Source: Hofstenia miamia (taxonomy: Eukaryota > Xenacoelomorpha > Acoela). Taken from it: DNA of 64,000 nt. The stretch spans positions 3,234,642-3,298,641 of the forward strand of contig SCFE01000004.1 of the NCBI GenBank assembly GCA_004352715.1, in the 5' to 3' direction. The translations under genes and the position numbers were made by a program. Of the stretch, positions 10,055 to 21,800 are shown piece by piece (the first letter of the stretch is position 1; each line of letters begins with the position of its first letter). Under the pieces are notes generated by a model, which saw only the letters and a program-made list of their open reading frames with translations, made no database searches and had not been told where the DNA came from.

Positions 10055-13000
10055 TCACCAGTTCCCAGGGAGTCTGAGAGCTTTCCTCAGGACTCTAGCT
10101 GTTCCTAACAATGCTGCCTTCTGTGCTACTGCTCCTCCCCACTTTGGTACTCCCAACTCCTCCAAGTATCTCTTATGCTTCTTACTCACTGCTCCTAGTG
10201 CTCCTACAACTACCGGGACTACTTCAACCTTCTTTAACTTCCACAGCCTTTCTATTTCCTCTGCTAACTCTCTGTACTTGTCTATCTTCTCTTTCTCTTT
10301 GCTTTCTACATTTCTGTCCTTTGGTACTGCTATGTCTATCACTGTTCCTAATCTTTTCTCTTTGTCTACCACTACTATGTCTGGCCTCCGTGCTTCTATC
10401 ACTTTGCTCGTCTGTATGTTGAAGTCCCACAGTATCTTAACCTTCTCATTTTCTATGACGCCCTGTGGCTTGTGCTCATACCACTTGTCTCCTGCTTCTA
10501 ACCCATGCTGCCTGCTCAAACTCCAGTGTACCATTCTTCCCACCTTGTCATGCCTGAACTTATACTCATTCTGTGCCAACTTCTCACACCCTGCTATCAG
10601 ATGATCTACTGTCTCCGCCTCTTTCTTACATAGCCTACACTTATCACTTACTTCTACTCTTCTGTCTATATGCTTCTTCACCCAGTTTGTTCTTATTGCT
10701 TGCTCCTGTGCTGCCATTATTAGTGCTTCTGTTTCTCTCTTCAGTCCTGCCTTCTTTAACCACTTGTTGCTCTCTTCTCTGTCACACTTTTCTGTGTTCC
10801 TCCAGTATTCTCCATGCATTGCCTTCTGCCTATATCTTGTTTGTCTCTCTGATTCCATCCTACTCTGCTATATCTTCTTTCCTTTACTCTCAGTTCTTAT
10901 CTTCTTTAACTCCTTAGTGACCTCTAGTAGGGACCCCTTAGGTTGCTCTTCTACATATTCCTTTAGCCCTAGTGCTTCTGCTTCTACAGTTTCCTCCACA
11001 CTTAGCAGTCCTTTCCCTCCCTTATGCCTTGCCATGTACAGCCTATCTACATCTCCATTTAGGTTGAAAGCTCTCTCTGCTGCTAGTATCTTCCTTGTCT
11101 CCCTGTCTAGCTCCCTAAGTTCATTCTTGTTCCATCTAACTATTCCTGCCGAATATCTCAACACTGGTATCGCCCACGTATTAATTGCCTTTATGCTGTT
11201 CTGCCCATTCAATGCTGACTTCTGTAGTACCTTCCTTACTCTCCTCTTGTACTCTTTCCTTAGCCTCATCTTCATTTCCACGTGATCTGTTCTGTCCTTC
11301 TCTATTACTCCTAAGTACTTGTACCCCTCCTTGACTTCCTCAATCTTATCCCCACTGCTTGTCCTCAAGCCCTCCCCATCCACACACTTGCCTCTGGTCA
11401 TTGTCACTGCTGCACACTTTCCTAATCCAAACTCCAACCCTGAATCTCTGCTTGCCTTCTCCAATGTCTCCACTTGCTTCTGCAACATCTTCCTTGAACT
11501 AGCATACATCTTCAGGTCGTCCATGTACCACAGGTGACTCACTGCTCTACCATTCTTCTCCATCTTATACCCTATGCCTGTCTCCTTTAACTTTTCTGTG
11601 ATAGGGATTAAGCTAACTACAAACAGTAGTGGTGCTAAGCTGTCTCCCTGGAATATGCCCCGCCTAAACCTCAACCTATGCCCATCTATCTCAGTCTGCC
11701 ACTTTCCCATCTCCCTCTCTAGAAACTCAACCCATTTCCGTGAAACTCCATTAGCCTCTAACGTCTTCAATACCCACTTATGTGAAATGCTGTCATATGC
11801 CTTCCTGTAGTCTATCCATGCCATTGCCAAGTTTGTCTTCCTTCTTCTACAATTCTCCACCACTGCCTGGTCTATCAACAACTGATCTTTGCATCCTCTT
11901 GTCTTTGTCCTACATCCCTTCTGCTCCTCTGGTATCAACCTATTCTGCTCTAAGTAACATGCCAGCCTACTTGAAATCACTGAAGTTAGCAATTTCCACA
12001 TTGTTGGCAGACATGTTATTGGTCTGAAGTTGCTTGCCTCACTACCTTTCTTTGGGTCCTTCTGTATCAGAAATGTCCTCCCCACTACCATCCACTCTGG
12101 ACACCCACTCACCACACACTCCTCCAATGCTGCTGCTAGTCTCTCATTATTATTATTATTATTATTCAGCCAATACCCATGTACCTCATCTCTGCCTGGC
12201 GCCTTCCAGTTCTTCATCTTCTTTAGAGCCTCCTTCAGCCTTACAGTTGTGATTACTTCTTCTTGCCTGACTTCTTTCTGCATCTGTACACTCTCTATCT
12301 CTGGTCCTGCACTTCCCCATATATTCTCCCAGAACCTTACTGCGTCTTCACCTGCTTTAGCTGTAGCCTTTCCTCCTGCATCTAGTTCTTTGTAGAATCT
12401 TCCTTCTTGGGTCTCAAACTTCATATTGTCTCTTGCCTGCTTTGCCCTTGCCCTATACTTTCTCAGTTTCTCAGCTTCTGCAACTAATCTCTGCTTAAGC
12501 TCTTCTCTTGCAGTTTCTATAGTCTTCCCCTTACCTACCCTGCACCTGTCCTGCACTGCCTTACTTGTCCTGATCTTCCCTATTTGCTGCCTAATTTTTG
12601 CCACTTTATTCTCAATTCTTCTTTCCCATGCTGGCTTTCTGTCTCCCTTATCTTCTTGTCGCCTTTTCTTCTTCATTTCCATGCCTACATTCTTCAGCAC
12701 CTCACATGCCCCTGCATACACTAAGCTATTTACTTCTGTAACACTCCTAGCATCTATCCTCTCCAACACTTTATTGACTTTTGCCGTCTCTACTGCTAGC
12801 TTACTTCTCTTAACTCCTCTTGGAACTGGCAACCTAGTTCTCTCACCTATTTCTTCCTTCATCTTTTCCTTGATTGCTGCTTCAGTTTCTGCATCTACTG
12901 GTTCTGCTGCTTCTGCCACTTCTGTCTCAACATCTATCACTTCATCTTCCCTTTGCTTAGCCTGTTCAACTCTCTTTTTCCCCCTACTCTCATCCAACTG

Positions 13001-13318
13001 TAACTTTCTCACTTGCCCTGCAAGCCTCTGCTCTGTAACTTCTAATCCCGTTCTTGCCTTCCTCCATTCTTCCAACATTCTCTTCCTGTAACCCCTCTCA
13101 TCTGGCCTGCTTCTTCTGTAACACTCCAATGCTGTCCTGTTCTGCTCATCTGTCCACTTATGCCGTTGTCCATTGGTCTGTGTGGATCCTATACTGCCAC
13201 TTCTCGAGTCCACACTCCCGATTGTGGAGTCCGCCTGTTGTCCGGAGATTCTTAGCACCCTCTGACCATTGAAGGCCTGCCGGGGACTGAGGGCCTTTGC
13301 TTTCTCATGACTTCTCAT
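10055..13318 (-). pseudogene. Retrotransposon polyprotein (Myb-like, RT, CCHC, restriction-like endonuclease), one in-frame TAG
   Basis: One frame runs from ATG at 13318 to TGA at 10055-10057 and is broken once, by TAG at 10868-10870. C1 and C2 have TAC (Tyr) there, so it is a single-base nonsense change. Residues below count from an alternative GTG at 13354. A basic Myb-like segment near 70-125 has HKWTDEQ. NFRPITCLPT near 440 is RT motif 1, IDYRKAYDSI near 513 is motif A, QGDSLAPLL near 571 is motif B, WYMDD near 611 is the catalytic motif C and YKYLGV near 665 is the thumb. A zinc finger CRLC...H...C near 900 is followed by RRPDIVVVDKEKRLGTVIDI near 990, the PD...D of the endonuclease. Residues about 388-394 are seven asparagines from (AAT)7. 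The enzymes nick the target and copy element RNA from the nick. The protein as encoded would stop before the nuclease. Confidence 0.93.
12147..12167 (-). repeat. (AAT)7 inside the retrotransposon ORF, copy B
   Basis: Seven exact AAT codons sit where copy A has AAG AAA TTC ACT AGT GTT CAT (KKFTSVH). The flanking codons (Trp-Leu before, Glu after) match between copies, so the replacement preserves length exactly. The tract is the same trinucleotide the element inserts into. Confidence 0.92.
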
Positions 13319-13336
13319 CAGTGTTGTAATTTTTGT

Positions 13337-13479
13337 GTTTGATTTTGGACTCACATTCTCCTAGGAAGTTGCCAACCAAGGCTTTAGAGACCTTCCTGCC
13401 CCATGAGCTTTTCATTTTGGACTGCCCTTGTCCTAGGAAGTTGCCAACCAAGGCTTTAGAGTGCTTCCTACCCTGTGAG
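13337..13479 (-). repeat. 5'-leader tandem duplication, copy B
   Basis: Two ~71-bp units, 13408-13479 (first on the element strand) and 13337-13407 (second), correspond unit for unit to those in copy A. The possible GTG start at 13354 lies within the second unit; the ATG at 13318 lies just after it. Confidence 0.85.
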
Positions 13480-13484
13480 CTAAG

Positions 13485-13565
13485 TCATCCAGTTTGCTAA
13501 CCACGATCACAGTTGCTTAACCTCAGCTTACCAAGCTGCGTCTCTACCAACTGGGCTACCTGCCC
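13485..13565 (-). promoter_or_regulatory. tRNA-like head of the retrotransposon (possible Pol III A-box)
   Basis: The first ~80 nt on the element strand begin GGGCAGGTAGCCCAGTTGG, closely resembling the acceptor/D-arm and A-box of a tRNA. A hairpin follows with stem CAGC/GCTG and a 7-nt loop TTGGTAA, in the form of an anticodon loop. A weak B-box-like GGTTAGCAAAC comes after. The D-stem pairs poorly and no CCA-type end exists, so this is not a functional tRNA. It may be tRNA-derived and could act as an internal promoter or a structured 5' end; both are inference. Confidence 0.45.
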
Positions 13566-13566
13566 A

Positions 13567-13567
<1 letters not shown>

Positions 13568-13598
<31 letters not shown>
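13568..13598. repeat. (ATT)n at the 5' side of retrotransposon copy B
   Basis: About ten ATT units directly follow the 5' end of copy B. Confidence 0.9.
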
Positions 13599-15083
13599 GG
13601 TTTTTTAGAAAACCATCAATGTTTGTTACTTCGGATATTTTGTTTTCTTATTGCAATTTAAAAGCAAAGCAAATTCTTAATAATAAAATTCAGGCCTAAA
13701 TCATGAATAATTGTAAAAAAGCTTTCCATAATATATTTGCTTGGGAAACTTTCTCAATTATGGTTAAGTTTTGGAATAAAGAATAACTGAAACTATTGTA
13801 ATAATATTATGAATGAAAATTCCTACTGAATTATTTGGTAAATTATATATAAAGCCAAAATTGGACGATATAAAAGCAATTTTTTTTAATATTTCTGTTG
13901 ATGGAGGTTTTAAGTCAATGAATATTAAATATTGCATTTTATAAATTAAGACAGTCCAGATTTCACAAATGTTCCGCTGTAGATGTATGACTCAAGTGCA
14001 CGTCAAAGAATGTTATTTCTAAGAAATTAATTATTGTGGTTTTAAAGTATGTACTTAATTACGACAATAATTTCAACAAAAAATTTCAAATATGTAAAAT
14101 ATGAAGAAATAATTAAAGCTATTTAAATTAACATGAAATTTATGTATATAAAATATGAAAAAATAACAAAGCAAAGTAATGAAACGAAATACATGAATGT
14201 TCTGTTCTAAATATATTGGCTAATAATATTTCAAACTCGTAGAAAAAATTATCTTGTTTATGTAATAAAACAATTTATTATAATGAATTTTGTGTTCTAT
14301 TTTTTGATATTTCAAATTTGAAAACCTTTCTTGTTTTGCTAGTAATACTAGTTAGTACAAGCATTTATACATTAGATTTGTGCATCTAATTACGAGATCA
14401 CAACTAGTTGATCTTTTACAAAAGCGAAAATTATTTGCACATTGTTGATAAGTATATTTTAAATTTAATTGCAATGACTTAAATAAGTGACATTGTTTAC
14501 ATGTTTGGAGACATTTTGGGCAGGGCATTTCCAGAACATTGAGAAAAACTTTAACTGTCATTGTAGCAAAAAGCTAACAATAAATACTGCCTTATGTGCA
14601 ACACTAATAGTTATTTTTTAAAAAATTTCTTTTCCTAGTCTACACTAGAAATTATTTATTTCATTTTAATGTGTAATTTCTAAGGTACTATTTCAAGGAC
14701 TAACTACTAAAGAGTTTTATTTTAAGATGATATTCTTTTGGTTGCAGCAGCAAAATTACCTGAACATAAGAACTAAATTTCAGGATATATTTTAAGAAAA
14801 GTAATAGATTTTTAATGAGAGCAGTAAGAAAACTCTTGAAATCATATACAATTAACTCCATCCTTATAATATGTTGATAATTTTTCGATTTATATGAAAG
14901 GGAATCTTTTAATCCTGTTAACAAAATTAAAGATCTTAGAAATCCTTTAAGCCTAAAACTTGTAAAACTTGGAAAATTTTGGACAAGCACAATTTGTCTG
15001 AGGGACTTCTTACATCAAAGAGAAACAAGAAATTCTCACATCAAATGTGAGTTGACAGTTGACCGTATACTATATGCTAAACT
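13599..15083. other. AT-rich non-coding stretch
   Basis: Only short, compositionally driven open frames on both strands; none resembles a known domain. Confidence 0.45.
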
Positions 15084-15241
15084 CAGAGGAGGATCTAAAA
15101 ATGTCTGATAGGGGTAATAAAATTTTATATTCAATTTTTCATTATAGAATTTATTAAATTTTGATTCATCTTACATTTCTCTACACAATTTTAAAGACCT
15201 TTATTCGTGCTAATTCAGACTATTTGTCTAATGTAGCATAT

Positions 15242-15276
<35 letters not shown>

Positions 15277-15953
15277 GAGCTATGGAATGCTTTTGCTCTT
15301 TTAAGAGATCAACAACAACTTGTTTCACCTAATGAAGCACTAACAGTTATTTTTTCGGAAAAATTAATTTTAGTGCCAAAAAATGCAGATTGAACAACTT
15401 TTTAAAGAAAATGTGGTCATCAGTGCTAACAGTCAGGAAATGGACCAAATCTGTCCGAGACAATAAAATTGGTTCAGGACTTATTTCTAAATATACTACT
15501 AGTTGTATTATTATTCCCATATTAGGTCATTGTATTTTAGCTTATGTTGATGCTCTGGGGATAATTATTTTNGAATTCTGTTCGGAGCTTTTTGATTGAG
15601 TTTCGCTAATTCATGTGAGTTGGAGTTTTAAAATAATCGAAATAGAACTTTTAAAAGACAACAATCATTTGCATTTGTNCAAATCTGTCCGAGACAATAA
15701 AATTGGTTCAGGACTTATTTCTAAATATACTACTAGTTGTATTATTATTCCCATATTAGGTCATTGTATTTTAGCTTATGTTGATGCTCTGGGGATAATT
15801 ATTTTCCCCAGAAGGGAATTGCCCCCCCCCCAATATGACGTAGATTCTTCACTTTAAATTTATTTATATATACACGTTTTTTAAAATTCATTGGTTTATA
15901 TAATACCACAAAAGTTCTAGCCCCCTAAATAATACATGCTAGCCTCGCCTCTG
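15084..15953. mobile_element. hAT-like non-autonomous element (candidate MITE)
   Basis: Left end CAGAGGAGGATCTAA (15084) and right end, read inward on the other strand, CAGAGGCGAGGCTAG (15953) form imperfect terminal inverted repeats of the hAT style (CAGnGGnG...). Each is followed inward by a run of Gs (AGGGG). No transposase is present. The flanking 8-mers do not match, so a target-site duplication is not confirmed. A (TA)n tract lies at 15239-15277 and an N-flanked perfect duplication falls inside. Confidence 0.5.
15446..15805. repeat. Perfect 126-bp duplication bracketed by Ns (probable assembly artefact)
   Basis: 15446-15571 and 15680-15805 appear identical. The first copy ends at a single N (15572) and the second begins right after another (15679). 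That is the pattern of unresolved overlapping contig ends joined by an N. Confidence 0.8.
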
Positions 15954-17689
15954 ATTACAATATATTAAAATAGTTATGCTTGGCTTTTTAATGTGCTTGA
16001 TGTGTTTGCGTGTAAAATCATTCTACAAAAATTTGGAAAATTTGGTAATTTTTGAAAATTTACAAGTTATTTGGAAAATTTGACTGTACTTGGCAAAGAG
16101 TTGCCAAAACATTGGAAACGATTCCAAAAAATTGACATCAATTTGAATTTTTTTGCTAAATTTACCAATTTTTACAAGGGTTGCACAAATTATCCTAATA
16201 GCTACTCCTTACTTTGCTTCATGGGTAACTGCAGTCCCATAGTTCTCCTTTAAATCTGCACTTATTCCTCTTAAGAGGACTTGTAGTGGTGTATTTATAT
16301 ACACAAAGAATTATAAATAAACAGTTGACCCTAAAAACAACTTAAAATTTAATATTAACCAAAATTTCATAGTCTCATTTGTCACAAATTTTGAATAAAG
16401 TTTGTAAATCTCAATGCATTCTTGTGTAATGTTGTTAGCATACTTGCTAAAATTCAATGCCTTGGTGGTTTTCTTTTACAACAAATTCCAATATTTTACT
16501 CATCAATCGCTTTTGTGATTATTTTATATTTCGCATCATCTCTTCTTAATATATGGAACATGGAATTCCCAAATAATATAATACTCAATTATATTTGGCC
16601 TGCAAATATTCATTTTAACTGAATTACAGTTAGCAATGTAATTAGTTAAGTATGTACCTTACTTGAGAACTTTAATGATTCCATAGCAGATTCTACCGAC
16701 CTCCTCACCAAATCAAACATTCCACATTTGAAATATTCATTTTTTTTCAGTGGCATTCTAACAGGCTAAGCTAAGGATGCGCAAACAAAAGCTAACGAGT
16801 AAATTTTTGCAATTTTGTTTAAGAGACAACAAAATATGCAAGGATTTCATGTGTGGAAGCGTTGTTTTATCCTTTAAGTGAATCACGTTGCAAAATATGA
16901 GAGAAAACAAAGTAAAACCGTATTATGTATACATATTCTTGAAGCGGTCATTTTTATGACACGTACTATACGAAAATCCAAATGTGGTTTTTCTAAAATG
17001 CAGCAATTTTGCTTCACATTGTGTTGGTAGCGGCAGCAGTATCGACGTTTTTTAGCATGTAAAAGTTGCATATATATTATCACTCTATAGTGGTGGAATC
17101 AAAACGTACTCCTCCTTCTTTAATATTCGAAAGTGTCACTGTTGAAAAAGTCCTAAGTGATAACCTCACATTACATTTTTTCATTAAATTTGTTAATATC
17201 AAGAATTATCTAAATTTTTATCAGAATTTATTTTTACAAGCAATTCATTCTTGACTATATTGAAGCATCAACTGAATCACAGCATCAACTAGCAAATATT
17301 TGTTCACAGCATTAGCAACTAGTAAATCTACTTCAACTTCAGCAGCTTCAGTGGATCTTCCTCTAAATAAATATCAAATTCAATATATTTTTCTGAAGTT
17401 TTTTTCAACATTATCAAAATTTGCAAATGTCAAAAAGCTCCATCCTCATCTAGAACATTATCAATAGTTTTTGCTCTTCTGATTTTTCAATGGTGGTAAA
17501 ATATCACTAAGATATTAACAATTATAATATTAAAGATTGAGTTTTACAAACAAACAGCCTACGTGATCATTCCTTGTTCGAATGAATCATTTCTAATGTA
17601 GAATTTGTAATGTTAGGTAGCAGCAAATGGCGGATACTAAATTACATGGAGTTCTGCATGACTAGGCCATTTTCATATTTTTTAATTGC
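15954..17689. other. AT-rich non-coding stretch
   Basis: No supported gene or element end. Low-complexity A/T strings near 16025-16170. Confidence 0.4.
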
Positions 17690-18420
17690 AAGCATTTTAT
17701 TTTGTCATCATTTGATTTATTTAATAGCCTGAATTCTTTTCCAATATTGAGTTTCATTTTATTCTTATCAAAATATAAGATAGCTCTGTCTAATGCATTG
17801 ATTAAATCTTCCTGCTTGATTGTACATAATAAAGTATTATAAGCACATTCTATACATTTTATTTTATCATCAAATTGGATGCCACTTACATAGTGGTTTC
17901 AATACTGAACATTCTGAAATTCAATGGATTAATTATCATTAAATGGGAGGTTATATTTTTTTTACATATTTTTATCTATTATTTAAATAAGATCTAATGC
18001 AATTTATTGCTGAATTTTCTAAAATTGTATTTTAGAGATAATATGGATACATTTTGTTTTTTTCAAAATGCTTTCGCCAATCATCTAGAAATGAATTAAT
18101 GTATTATGATAAATTACTTCTTAATCCAAATTGAATATCGGAATCAAATTATTTTTCTCAATATAGTTATTTACTTGGTTATACAATCTACTTACTATTG
18201 AGAGTACTGAAATTTTCTAATATTAATTACAGCTTTAGTATCGCCTATTGATGTACTGGTAAGACTCCTCCAGCTCCTGAAATACATTGGATTAAAATAT
18301 TTTATAATGGTCTACATAATATTGACAGAGATTGTTTAAATATTCCTTATGATTTATTGACCTTAAAGTCTTGTTATTTTTTTACGTGATGTAAGTAAAT
18401 TCACAAATTTTTTCTTACTA
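17690..18420 (-). mobile_element. APE-type LINE relic, RT fragment
   Basis: On the minus strand decayed RT text is readable: a block like IQFGLRS with FLDDWRKHFEKNK near 18060-18145, and the post-catalytic segment with INALDRAILYF...NKMKLNIGKEF near 17720-17820. Block order and spacing match the middle of a CR1/L2-like RT. Stops and frame changes are frequent, and neither end is recognisable. Confidence 0.55.
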
Positions 18421-18757
18421 AAACAAACCAGTTTCTATAAGTTTTGAGTGTAATACAGACATCGGCAATGTCGGTGAGTGATAATTGATTTTCGAAAACG
18501 ACTCTTGACATCTTTTTGACTACAATCATTTTAAAAGTGATAAAGTAGTAAAGTGGTTATAGAACTTATGTTATGTAGGAAAGCCATCTGATTTTGAGGA
18601 AAGCAAACGCATGGTTTAGTTGAGTGAAAAACGCGTAAACAGGAGTGAGGTTTGTATAGGGATTCATCTTTACAACACGTTTTGCATAAAATTGTTTGAT
18701 ATGCTTATCAAGTCAAACAATGTAATGTAACTCAAATTCATAATTTGAATCACAATA

Positions 18758-18762
18758 NNNNN
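18758..18762. other. Five-N assembly join
   Basis: Run of five Ns; the sequence on either side may not be truly adjacent. Confidence 0.95.
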
Positions 18763-18783
18763 AATTTTATTTCGATTGTCTAT

Positions 18784-18853
18784 TTTTGTGGATTCCACAA
18801 AATGTTGGAATTTGCTGTTTCATTTGTAAAATATTTTTGTGGATTCCACAAAA
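18784..18853. repeat. Two copies of a 19-bp perfect palindrome
   Basis: TTTTGTGGATTCCACAAAA occurs at 18784-18802 and again at 18835-18853, 51 bp apart, just after the five-N join. Both can form hairpins. Two exact copies suggest the edge of a repeat element or a tandem unit cut by the contig join. Confidence 0.75.
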
Positions 18854-18859
18854 TATTTG

Positions 18860-21800
18860 AAGTTTTTGAAACTAAAATATTAATAACAAAAATGGAAAAT
18901 GTGATTTATTCCATTTTTATGTGACTCTATGTTAATATAACATAATATTTGAATTATTATTTATGGAACAATGTACTAACGGTCAACTTTATGACTTTCT
19001 CCCTCAAGAAATTTTTGCTGGCATTGATTATATTGAATTCAAAATCAAAGATTTTTTTACAACGAATGTTTCAAAAGGTGGAAAAAAATCTTGCTGCGAA
19101 GGTTTTGTTAGAATTATTTAAAGTAAGAATTGAATTCAAATGAAGTTGTATGCTCATCATCACCGAATTCGCTTTTAAACAACAGCAACATGTGCTAGAC
19201 GACTAAAGATTTAGTGCATGCAGCACCAGTTTTTCAGAAATCTTTTACTAAAGAGATTCATAAGCACATAACAATTTTAACCATTGGAAATTCTATCCTA
19301 AAGAGTGTCCGTGCTAAGAAGTAAAGATAAATGTTATTTATAATCCTATAAAGAGTAAATACAAAGGGTCTTGTAGATATCTGTGGTAATACCCTAAAAA
19401 GAATGTGAACACGATCGTCTTAACTACTAGCATTATAAATGCTATAGATGAACTGGAAGAATCCGAATTTCAAAGTGATTTATTAGAATTAATAAATCTA
19501 CATTTTTTCCAAAGAAAACGACATTAATGAAGTAACTTTAATTCTAGTTCAAGATAAGCTTTATGGAGAAGCAATGATATTAATCGCACATGATGGGCAA
19601 TTAGCTGGATAAAATGTAAAGAGATCACAGATTATATTTGGCTACCAAATAGCAGTTAATGTGCATTTTCACAAATGTTACTAATGAAGACAAAAATTTT
19701 CTAGATTGTTTTCAATTTGTGCGTAAATTAAACTTAAATTGCTCAAAGATTTTTTTAACTTAACAGTCAATTTTCAACTGAAATCGATGATTGCAATTAG
19801 CCGTTTGCACGGGAACAAACCTTAAGAAAAGGGAACCACAACAAGAGCATTTATATTCTGCTACTCTTTTATCCAAACATTTCATAAAAATTATCTTTAT
19901 ATGAAGATGAAACTTGTGTTTATTTTAATCTGTATATATGTATTTTTACACGTTCTTCGAAACTACTGGAGCTTCATTATAAAATTTTGACAAGTTTTTA
20001 CACGAATTTCATTTAAAATGTTGTTAATTTCTTGCAGTACCACAATTTATGTAATGTTTTAAGGAAAAAATGTTGGTATTTAGTCAATGTAGTAATAATA
20101 CTATTTTTTGAAGCAACCCTCTCTTAAAATATAAGTATGGCCACGAGCAATTTTTTTCCAGGATTGCAATCGTCTTTTTATCACATCTTATATATTCAAT
20201 TAATAAAATTCTCTGCCAGCTTATATCAACTTACGTCAGCACAAAATAAGTGGAATTGTGATAAACGCTCATCGCTTGTAGCAGACAAAATTTAGATGTT
20301 AGAAGTATTGCACCAGCCAACAACGCATAGGGCTGATTAAATTTAAAGACAATGTTTTTTTGTAATTTGCAAAATTTAGGTTTTAAAAGGAATTATTTCT
20401 TCTATTTCAAATTACAATTAAAACATTAGGCCCAAGCTAGACCCGGCTCAAATTACTATGTGGATAATCCGGACCAAGCCTAGCCCAGCCTAAGCCCGGC
20501 CCGACTCAACTTTAGGCCCAACCTAATTCCAACTCTGTCCTAAATATAAGAATTGAACTTACAACGTTAACTTTCCCACGATATGTTTTTATTGGACAAT
20601 TTTCACGCATTATTTGATTTCTATAATCATGTATAAAATTGTATTTTTATTATTTGTGTAAAGATTGCAATGTGTATGCATATTATTTATACAATGAAAA
20701 TGAGTGAAATATAGCTACAGTAGCTAAGGAACAATGTTATTATTGGAAGGGCTGAACTGAGATCCTTCTTATACAAAGCCCCTCACAGCCACCCCTGTCC
20801 CTTAGCCTCTGTGTAGATATTGAATGAAATAGAAACATAAATATAAAATAGTCACGAATTGATAATGAGATTGTTCTGTAGAGGTGAATAGGTCACAAGA
20901 GGAAAAAATAGACAATCACTTTTGTAGTTCATTCACTGATAAAACAGCTTTAATGAGGTATTTTGCGCTGATTCCAAATATACTTCCTGCAGCAGATTCA
21001 TAAATTAAATTTTTAATGCATTAACATACAGTCATAATGTCGCTTTGAGTTAATGCTTTGAAAATTAACCTCGCACGCATTAATTCAAATTGAAGTGTTT
21101 ATTCAATGAGACATAAATATATATCACTGATGCACTTAGGTAGCAAAGTTGTAAAGTAATTACGTCTAAATTCATTAAAGAAACCTCTAAAGTGCTGGTA
21201 GGCTGAGTTGAGTTCTGCATATTCCCAAACTCTTTTTATTTTTATATAATATACTACAGTTCGTCCAAGTCAACTCCATGTTGTTATGTACAATCCACCT
21301 AATCCAGATAGAAGTGCGCGGGATCAATTATGTTTGGTCTTCGTCACAGTGCCGAAATTTTTTCTTTGTTATCAGTCCCGAACAGTTCATTTTTATCCCT
21401 ACAGTCGCGAATGTCTTCAATGTTGTTACCAACTATCAAGTTAGAAATGGACAACGACAATAAAACAAAATATAACAAGCTACAATACTATTGCTTAACT
21501 TAACTACCCAAGGTTTTACTTGTATAATTTTTGATCTAATATAATGCTTAATGTTTAAAACATTTCCCGAAGTTATATTTTAATACCGGTCCCTGCGGGA
21601 CTAGATACGAGAGTGGCCCGCGTCAAGTAACTGTTTCGCACACCTCTTATTCTGGACTGTTTTGAAGGTATTGAAGTTTTTATATTTAAAGACACTACTT
21701 CATAAATCAAATGATACCTTTAGCTATAAAATTATCTTACTTTCAAATTCAATGCTCGCGCTGCTAACGATAAGAATTAGGGAACGCATTTTATTGTTGT

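Larger units (their letters stand above)
10012..13567 (-). mobile_element. R4/Dong-like non-LTR retrotransposon, copy B (near full length)
   Basis: About 3.56 kb, minus strand, bounded on both sides by (ATT)n/(TAA)n. The 5' end reads ATGGGCAGGTAGCCCAGTTGG in two pieces of which the second is shared with copy A. A tRNA-like head, a duplicated 71-bp leader unit, one long ORF and a short 3' UTR ending CTGTGAGATG follow. There is no poly(A) tail; the 3' end meets the microsatellite directly. The endonuclease type (restriction-like, C-terminal, after a CCHC finger) puts it among the early-branching R2/R4/NeSL/CRE-type LINEs. Insertion in TAA repeats is the known habit of Dong, a member of the R4 clade, which is why I favour that assignment. 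Confidence 0.92.

Noticed and set aside
10868-10870. Programmed read-through or recoding of the TAG
   Set aside because: Other copies have a sense codon at the same site, so mutation is the simpler explanation.
10026-13272. Series of plus-strand open frames (for example 10026-10604, 10764-11285, 12426-13091) rich in Leu, Ser and Pro
   Set aside because: They are antisense shadows of the minus-strand retrotransposon ORF, whose Lys/Glu/Arg-rich codons read as Leu/Ser/Phe on the other strand.
13485-13565. A functional tRNA-Thr gene (loop TTGGTAA)
   Set aside because: The D-stem pairs poorly, the T-arm is weak and the acceptor stem has no partner; the sequence is part of the retrotransposon 5' end in two copies.
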